Source: Paramacrobiotus richtersi (taxonomy: Eukaryota; Tardigrada; Eutardigrada; Parachela; Macrobiotidae). Taken from it: a stretch of 24,960 nucleotides of DNA. A model generated the notes under the pieces. The model was not told where the DNA came from, made no database searches, and saw nothing but the letters and a program-made list of their open reading frames with translations. This document shows positions 19,930-24,960 of the stretch, piece by piece. The stretch is taken from positions 1 to 24,960 of the forward strand of contig JAQGAU010000681.1 of assembly GCA_034698045.1 (NCBI GenBank), in the 5' to 3' direction. Within the stretch, counting starts at the first letter, position 1. The number at the start of each line of letters is the position of its first letter. The position numbers were made by a program, and so were the translations under genes.

Positions 19930-20900
19930 ATCACATCCGCATACGACAAACAAAATCAGAAGAACCGCAGCAGACACAAATATTGGCGGTCAAACACAAA
20001 CACCGCGACACAAACACTGCGAGACCCAACGGCGCCCCTCCGATGCTACATAAAACAGAACATCTACAAACAAAAACTACCGAATTAGCCATCAAAGTTA
20101 GCACAGCGACACGAACACCGAACCGCTCGTCCAAAGCGACAGGAGAACCGGTCACTGTCACATATGACGAGAAAAACGTAACAACTGCACCAGCCACCGA
20201 TGTCAGCCTAAGCACCGCGATACCCAAGGGCTCACGCCCGACGTAACGTTATAATAAACCAGACCTGAATTCGACAAGCGAAACAAACACCACGACAGCA
20301 GCCGCCAGTGTTAGCGCAGCGACACGAACACCGGAGCCCCCGTCCAAAGCGACACCACAACCGGCCACAGGCAGCTTTGACTAGCAAAACGCAACAACCG
20401 CACCAGCCACCGGTGTTAGCCCAAACACCGCGACACCCAGCGGCTCACGCCCGACGTAACGTTATAATAACTCACACCCGAATTCGGAAAACACAACAAA
20501 CAGCACCGCGTCAGCCACCAATGTTAATGCTCCGACGCGAACACTGAGGCGTCCGTCCGAACCAACACGAGAACCGACCGCAGCCGTATATGACGAGCAA
20601 AACAGAACAAACGCCAACCACCGGTGTTAGCTTAAGTACCGCGACACCCAGCGGCTTGCTCCCGACGAAACGGTCCAAAAAATCACACCAGCATTCGACA
20701 AACAAACCAAACACCAACGCACCAGCCGCAAATGGTCATAGAGCGACGCGTACACCGCGACATCCAGCAGCGGTCCGATGTTGACACGGTAGTCGCTCCA
20801 AAAAGTAAACCAGACACAACCGCAACGGCAGCGCAAACACAACTGTAACAACCAGCAGAGAAAAACAGCAGGAGCCACTAGTAAGCATTTTAGAACCTGC

Positions 20901-22084
20901 AAAGATGAAAACAGTAAATACCAACAAAAGCAGCAACAGCCACCACAAAACGGTAAAGATCAGCAAGATGTTTTAGAAAACCAGGAAATAAAACCGTGAC
21001 ACATCGCAAAACACAGTAGTAACGAGCACAAAGACCCTAGTTAACAAAACCCACTAATATTTTACAAAAATGCAGTAACAAACCATAAAAATTGTTGTAA
21101 CAGCCAGAAAAATGCAGACAAACAGTGATGATTAGGACACAACCCAACAACCAAGACAGCGTAACAAGAGCCATTATGAAACCAATACCCAGCAGAACCG
21201 ATCATAGCAACAAACAGGAAAAACAGTTTTTTATTCATACGATTCGTGTTTGTTACCTTTCATATGGTGTCGCGGTAAAAACCCTGTCTCATATTGTACA
21301 GTAACTATACTTGATATGACGGTTAGGTACAGTTGCTAAACCAACCTTCGTAAACTTCAGATAGAATTTATTCTGGAAAACCAACATCTAAGACCGGAAC
21401 ACATGGGAATAATTTTCGGAATCGTTCCAAAAAACGTATTAAATACAGATGATTGTAATAAAGCAGAATACTACACTGGTCAACACCGAAAAACTTGATT
21501 TTCTAGCGCACAACAGGTACCTTTTCGAAATGAGAGCGGGAGCTTTTGCTTTAAAAAAACTTTACCAACTTTTACCGCGTTTCCATACACAAAGCTAGGA
21601 AGCGCTGAACACCATACCTTCACATACGATGCACTGAAACGAACATATTCACTGCAACAAAAACGACTTTTTTTTATTTTTGTGAAATGTCTCCAAAAGC
21701 AAGATGAAAAGGGTACGATTGCGCTCTGCAACGGACTCGTAATTAGAGAATAATGTAGAGAAAAGTTACTTTCTTAGCTACACACTTACAGCATTCATAG
21801 TACTGCTTACGATTCATAATGTCAGTCGCAGTTGGCCCCACCTATAACCGGATAATGCAGGACGACTTTTGCATAATAACAGTGCGACTGCCTTAAAATT
21901 ATGCAACAGCAGAATGTACACTTCGGTTCAAAACAAGAGAAGCATTTGACTTGAAATACAAAACAAGCTGATCCAAAACCCATGCAGCGACTAACAAAAT
22001 TGCTTTATTAGATCCTCAATCTCTTGGGCTCATATTTAACGGATTCCTTCAGCAAAGTGGTCCCATAAACGAGAATTTCTGCTG
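20901..22084. other. Non-coding interval between satellite blocks
   Basis: Shortly after 20900 the sequence is still A-rich with CAACAACC-like words (possibly degenerate satellite to about 21230), then turns AT-rich. It contains one copy of the diverged repeat described at 21475-21640. No gene recognised. Confidence 0.5.
21475..21640 (+). repeat. Diverged interspersed repeat, copy 1
   Basis: Shares GTCAACACCGAAAA, TTTTCTAGCGCAC and AGCGGGAGCTTTTGCTTT with the region 23925-24440, in the same order and orientation. The elements are closer together here. No protein coding or terminal repeats were identified, so its class is unknown. Confidence 0.5.
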
Positions 22085-22655
22085 CATTCGTCTATCCAAA
22101 CCTGCACCTCCATTAAAGAACACAACCGCATCAGTCACCAATGCTCGCGCAACGACAGTAACACGGCGACAACTACCGACTACCGCCCGATGCAATAACC
22201 AATCACAGGCGCATTCGACAAGGAAAACCCTCGCAAGCGCACCGTGAACCGATGGTAGCGCCCCGACAGCAACACCCAGCGGTACCATTCCGACGCGAGA
22301 AAGTAACTAACAACAGCCGCGTGCGACAAAGAGTATAAATAGCACCGCACCAGTCCGAACTGTTAACGCAGCGACAGAGCACAGCGACGCCCGCCTGCGC
22401 ACACCGATCGCTGAAACCCATAGCGGCCACATTCGACTAACACAACCCCAACAACAGCCGACATTAGAGCAACTACACACACAAGGTGTCACCCGCACAC
22501 CGTATGAAGCACTGTACCTGATTTCTGATGCACACGACAAACAAAATAAACGGAACCGCACCCACAGCCAATGTCAGCAGAGCGACACAAACACAGCGGC
22601 ACCCAGCGGAGCCCACCCGACGTTACCTTAAAGTTAATCATGCCCGCATACGTGA
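22085..22655 (+). repeat. Second, more diverged satellite block
   Basis: Elements of the main array recur here: CATTCGACAAGGAAAACC, GACAGCAACACCCAGCGG, GACAAACAAAATAAACGG and AGCGACACAAACACAGCGGC. Monomers are less regular than in 16710-20900. The similarity stops around CATGCCCGCATACG (about 22640-22655). Confidence 0.75.
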
Positions 22656-23924
22656 TGGTAAAGATACTAAAGTTTGCTATACGTGCTGTATACGGTAATA
22701 ACAGTGAAAATATAGTAAACTCGGGTGTGTAGTACCATGATAGTATCGCGTGAATTTATTGCAATTAAATAAAACGGTGTTGGAATACTATTGGAAACAT
22801 GTTAGTATTCAAAGAATGATGGTACAGCTAAGTAAAACGTCATACAAGAGCGGACATTAATTGAACCAGGTGGGTGAAACTGCGTGATATCAGAGTAAGT
22901 AAATTTTCTCGCCTCACAGATAATAAAATTCTCCATAGCAAAAGGTAAACGATATCACAGGTTGTGGTTCCGAGGCAGTGATTTGTGCGAGCTGGTTTAT
23001 GATCCAATGTTTAAGCGGATGTTAATCATAGCTATACGTTACGTAAATTCTGACCATGCAGCTTTTATTCACAATGTATACTTTATGTGTCTGAACTAAG
23101 TAACTCGCCGAAGGCCGCACTAAAGAGACCGAAGCAAAAGAAGCAGAAAATTACTGGCCGTATGTGACAGGGTTATCGGAAAGATCTTGCGTTCAAAGAA
23201 ACTGTTTAATAATACTAATAGTTGTTTGATTTTCGGTCGTGACGGACCGACCGATAAATACACAATATGAAGTCAATTTTGGCTGAGTGTAGAGGACCTC
23301 CTCTTCGCTTCGGTCGATCACTATAACTCATATGGCTAGTTATCACATGTCTCACATGTATAGGTATCCACTACAACGAACAAAACTTAGCCGCGGCAAC
23401 TGTATCATACAGCTGGATAAAACCTGCACCACCAAAATGGTAACAGTACGGGTAAAGGTACGATTTTCTCAGCCAACACGATACGCGTTGAACAAAAAGG
23501 TCCACTTGTATAAGAAGTTGTACTGACCGATCCTAACCGACTGGTACCATGTAACTGACGTTGTTTTTTCCCGGACAATTCAGATCAATAACATGTGGCA
23601 GATGCATGCAAAAAGCGTCAAAACTGTTTCGTGCTGTGACGTTAACTTCTGCCAATTGAGCACATATGTTAATACTTCCACTTTGTTGCTGATGCGCAGT
23701 GTTTTCCACATGTACCGTGGTGAAAACGTGTCTTGTATTGTAAGGACTATAAATAAAGTAACAGTCGAAGCCGTCTGCTGGCCCAGCCCATGTAAATTCT
23801 AGCTAATCGATCTTATTTCTATCAGAAACAAAAAATCTAAACGTTGCTTGGAAACGTTGTCGGGGTTAAATCGAAACAGGCATTAAACACCAATGGACTT
23901 TTTTTTTAATAAACGACAATACTA
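22656..23924. other. Non-coding, nothing recognised
   Basis: AT-rich sequence with short open frames only. No domain, RNA gene or repeat could be identified. Confidence 0.5.
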
Positions 23925-24440
23925 TACTAGTCAACATCGAGAAAATTTGTTTTCTGGCGCACGATAAGTATAGCTCTGGAAATAAAAGCGAATACAACGG
24001 TGAGCTGGCGCGAGGCACCCACGTTACTAAGCGGCGGGCATACACCAAACAAGTAACATTATTTTGGCAGATTACAGCAGGAATGGCGCAACCCCGTACA
24101 GAATATACGCAACATATGCAAAATTTACCGAAGACTAATTGGTCAATACTACTGCTTGCTACCTTTGACATACATGTCCCAATGTCTTTTAACACCTATA
24201 GCAAGATATGTGCCCAATATGAATAATCTTTTGAAACTAACAAAACTACATTACTGTGAAACTAAAAACTCCATTTTCGGTCAACGACGCGAGGAGTTTG
24301 CGAGACAAAAGCGGGAGTTTTCGTTTTTGAAGAAACTTTCCTAGTTTTAATAACGTGGCTATACAGACACCATGTTATAATCGAATGGAATAATATTGGT
24401 TCACAGTGCATATTAGGACATATACCATCGTGCAGAAACA
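23925..24440 (+). repeat. Diverged interspersed repeat, copy 2
   Basis: The left part (GTCAACATCGAGAAAA, TTTTCTGGCGCAC; about 23930-23963) and right part (AAGCGGGAGTTTTCG, AAGAAACTTTCC; about 24310-24345) match copy 1 but are separated by roughly 330 extra bases. Either this copy carries an insertion or copy 1 has a deletion. Confidence 0.45.
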
Positions 24441-24889
24441 TATTTTTCTCATTTTAAAAAAGTGAATGCAATTGCTGCGAGGAACAAAGACAGAAATTCC
24501 ATTCCCTAGTCAACTCAAACAATACAGTCTTGTTTCTTTTGTGAAATCCTTACCACGTTAAGCATCTTCATTTTGGCTTACCACGAAAACTGTGGTCAAT
24601 ATCGCAAAAAATGCCATTAAAGGGAAACCGAAAACGTATAGTTGATCAAGGTGCCGTGCACACTTGAAACAGAAGGCATAGGGATATTGTTATGTTACAG
24701 AACATACTGTACATACCGCACTAGTGCAAAAAGGCACGTATTACGTAGACAAAAGGGCAACAACCGTCATTATCTACATTGCTGTTCTCCTTTGAGCTGT
24801 ATTCAAGTACGACTCCACAAGCACTCGCTTATGTATACAAATGTAATACTCTGGTGCCGATCTTTTAACCAGTCCAACCTGAACGCAAC

Positions 24890-24960
24890 AAGTGATGTCA
24901 GGGCTGCACGGTGCGCCCGCTTATGCGGAAATAGCGCGCCGTACAGCCCTGACATCACTT
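24890..24960. repeat. Foldback: inverted repeat with 27 bp arms
   Basis: The left arm 24890-24916 (AAGTGATGTCAGGGCTGCAC then GGTGCGC) pairs with the right arm 24934-24960 with two mismatches, around a 17-base loop. The loop contains its own CCGC/GCGG pair. The arms include CAGGGCTG, a common hAT-type terminus. It ends at the last base of the window, so it may continue or may be part of a larger inverted structure. Confidence 0.85.

Larger units (their letters stand above)
16710..20900 (+). repeat. A+C-rich satellite array, about 115 bp monomers in two alternating types
   Basis: Monomers share a box CACCGCGACACCCAGC, then GTGCCCGTCC or GGCGCCCG, then a CGCATACGACAAACAAAAC element. Spacing between successive ACAAACAAAA elements is mostly 106 to 122 bases, with outliers to about 146. 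One type carries ACACCGATATTAGCGCTGCG, the other AATGTAAGTACA followed by GACACAAACACC. They tend to alternate, so the higher-order unit is about 230 bp. From about 20230 a third variant appears (GGCTCACGCCCGACGTAACG). The plus strand is rich in A and C and poor in T, which leaves chance open frames on both strands; none is a gene. The stretch 17021-17204 is not repeat-like and splits off the first 311 bp. Confidence 0.88.

Noticed and set aside
16739..20966. Many open frames of 60-160 codons on both strands across the satellite
   Set aside because: They recur with the monomer, have repeat-derived, low-information sequences, and are expected where T is scarce on one strand and A on the other. 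They are not genes.
1..24960. tRNA, rRNA and CRISPR-like structures
   Set aside because: No tRNA T-loop consensus with a matching acceptor stem was seen, and no spaced identical short repeats with unique spacers. The satellite monomers are too long and contiguous to be CRISPR.

Overview
This window looks like animal (metazoan) nuclear DNA. Coding sequence is cut by short GT-AG introns (about 70 to 510 bp). Protein families are eukaryotic: BTB-BACK-Kelch, F-box, FMRP-type Agenet/Tudor and rhodopsin-like GPCR. There are LINE and hAT-type elements and a long satellite array. No bacterial-style gene organisation, tRNA, rRNA or CRISPR was seen. My lean is a small intron-rich invertebrate, possibly a tardigrade, but the sequence alone does not prove that.

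Layout. (1) 838-3241, minus strand: a five-exon BTB-BACK-Kelch gene whose exons join in consistent phases once introns are placed. A degraded BTB-like fragment lies upstream on the plus strand (about 3602-3960). (2) 4529-7112, minus: gene copy A, a three-exon gene that joins an FMRP-like tandem Agenet region to an F-box domain and a conserved 57-residue C-terminal exon. (3) 7647-8403: a 757 bp non-autonomous hAT-type element with terminal inverted repeats and a perfect 8 bp target-site duplication. Inside it is a possible captured exon. (4) 8412-10860: mostly non-coding, with a transposase-like helix-turn-helix fragment near 9180 and weak coding remnants on the minus strand near 10210-10830. 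(5) 10879-11869, plus: a decayed rhodopsin-like GPCR gene. (6) 12551-14782, minus: gene copy B, a paralogue of copy A with the same exon structure, broken by a 4 bp deletion in exon 1 and an in-frame TAG in exon 2. (7) 15003-16339, plus: a 5'-truncated, frameshifted CR1/Jockey-like LINE whose start coincides with the loss of A/B homology. (8) 16710-20900 and 22085-22655: an A+C-rich satellite with a roughly 115 bp monomer, two alternating monomer types, and two recent internal duplications. (9) 20900-22085 and 22655-24889: non-coding, with a diverged interspersed repeat. (10) 24890-24960: a near-perfect 27 bp-arm foldback at the window edge.

How it fits together. The host genes are all of a ubiquitin-ligase-adaptor type (BTB-Kelch for Cullin-3, F-box for Cullin-1/SCF, by family knowledge). 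The Agenet-F-box gene was duplicated, copy A stayed open and copy B decayed. The rest is repeat-driven: element insertion, satellite expansion and gene death. The most unusual item is the Agenet plus F-box architecture and its conserved, otherwise hidden terminal exon.
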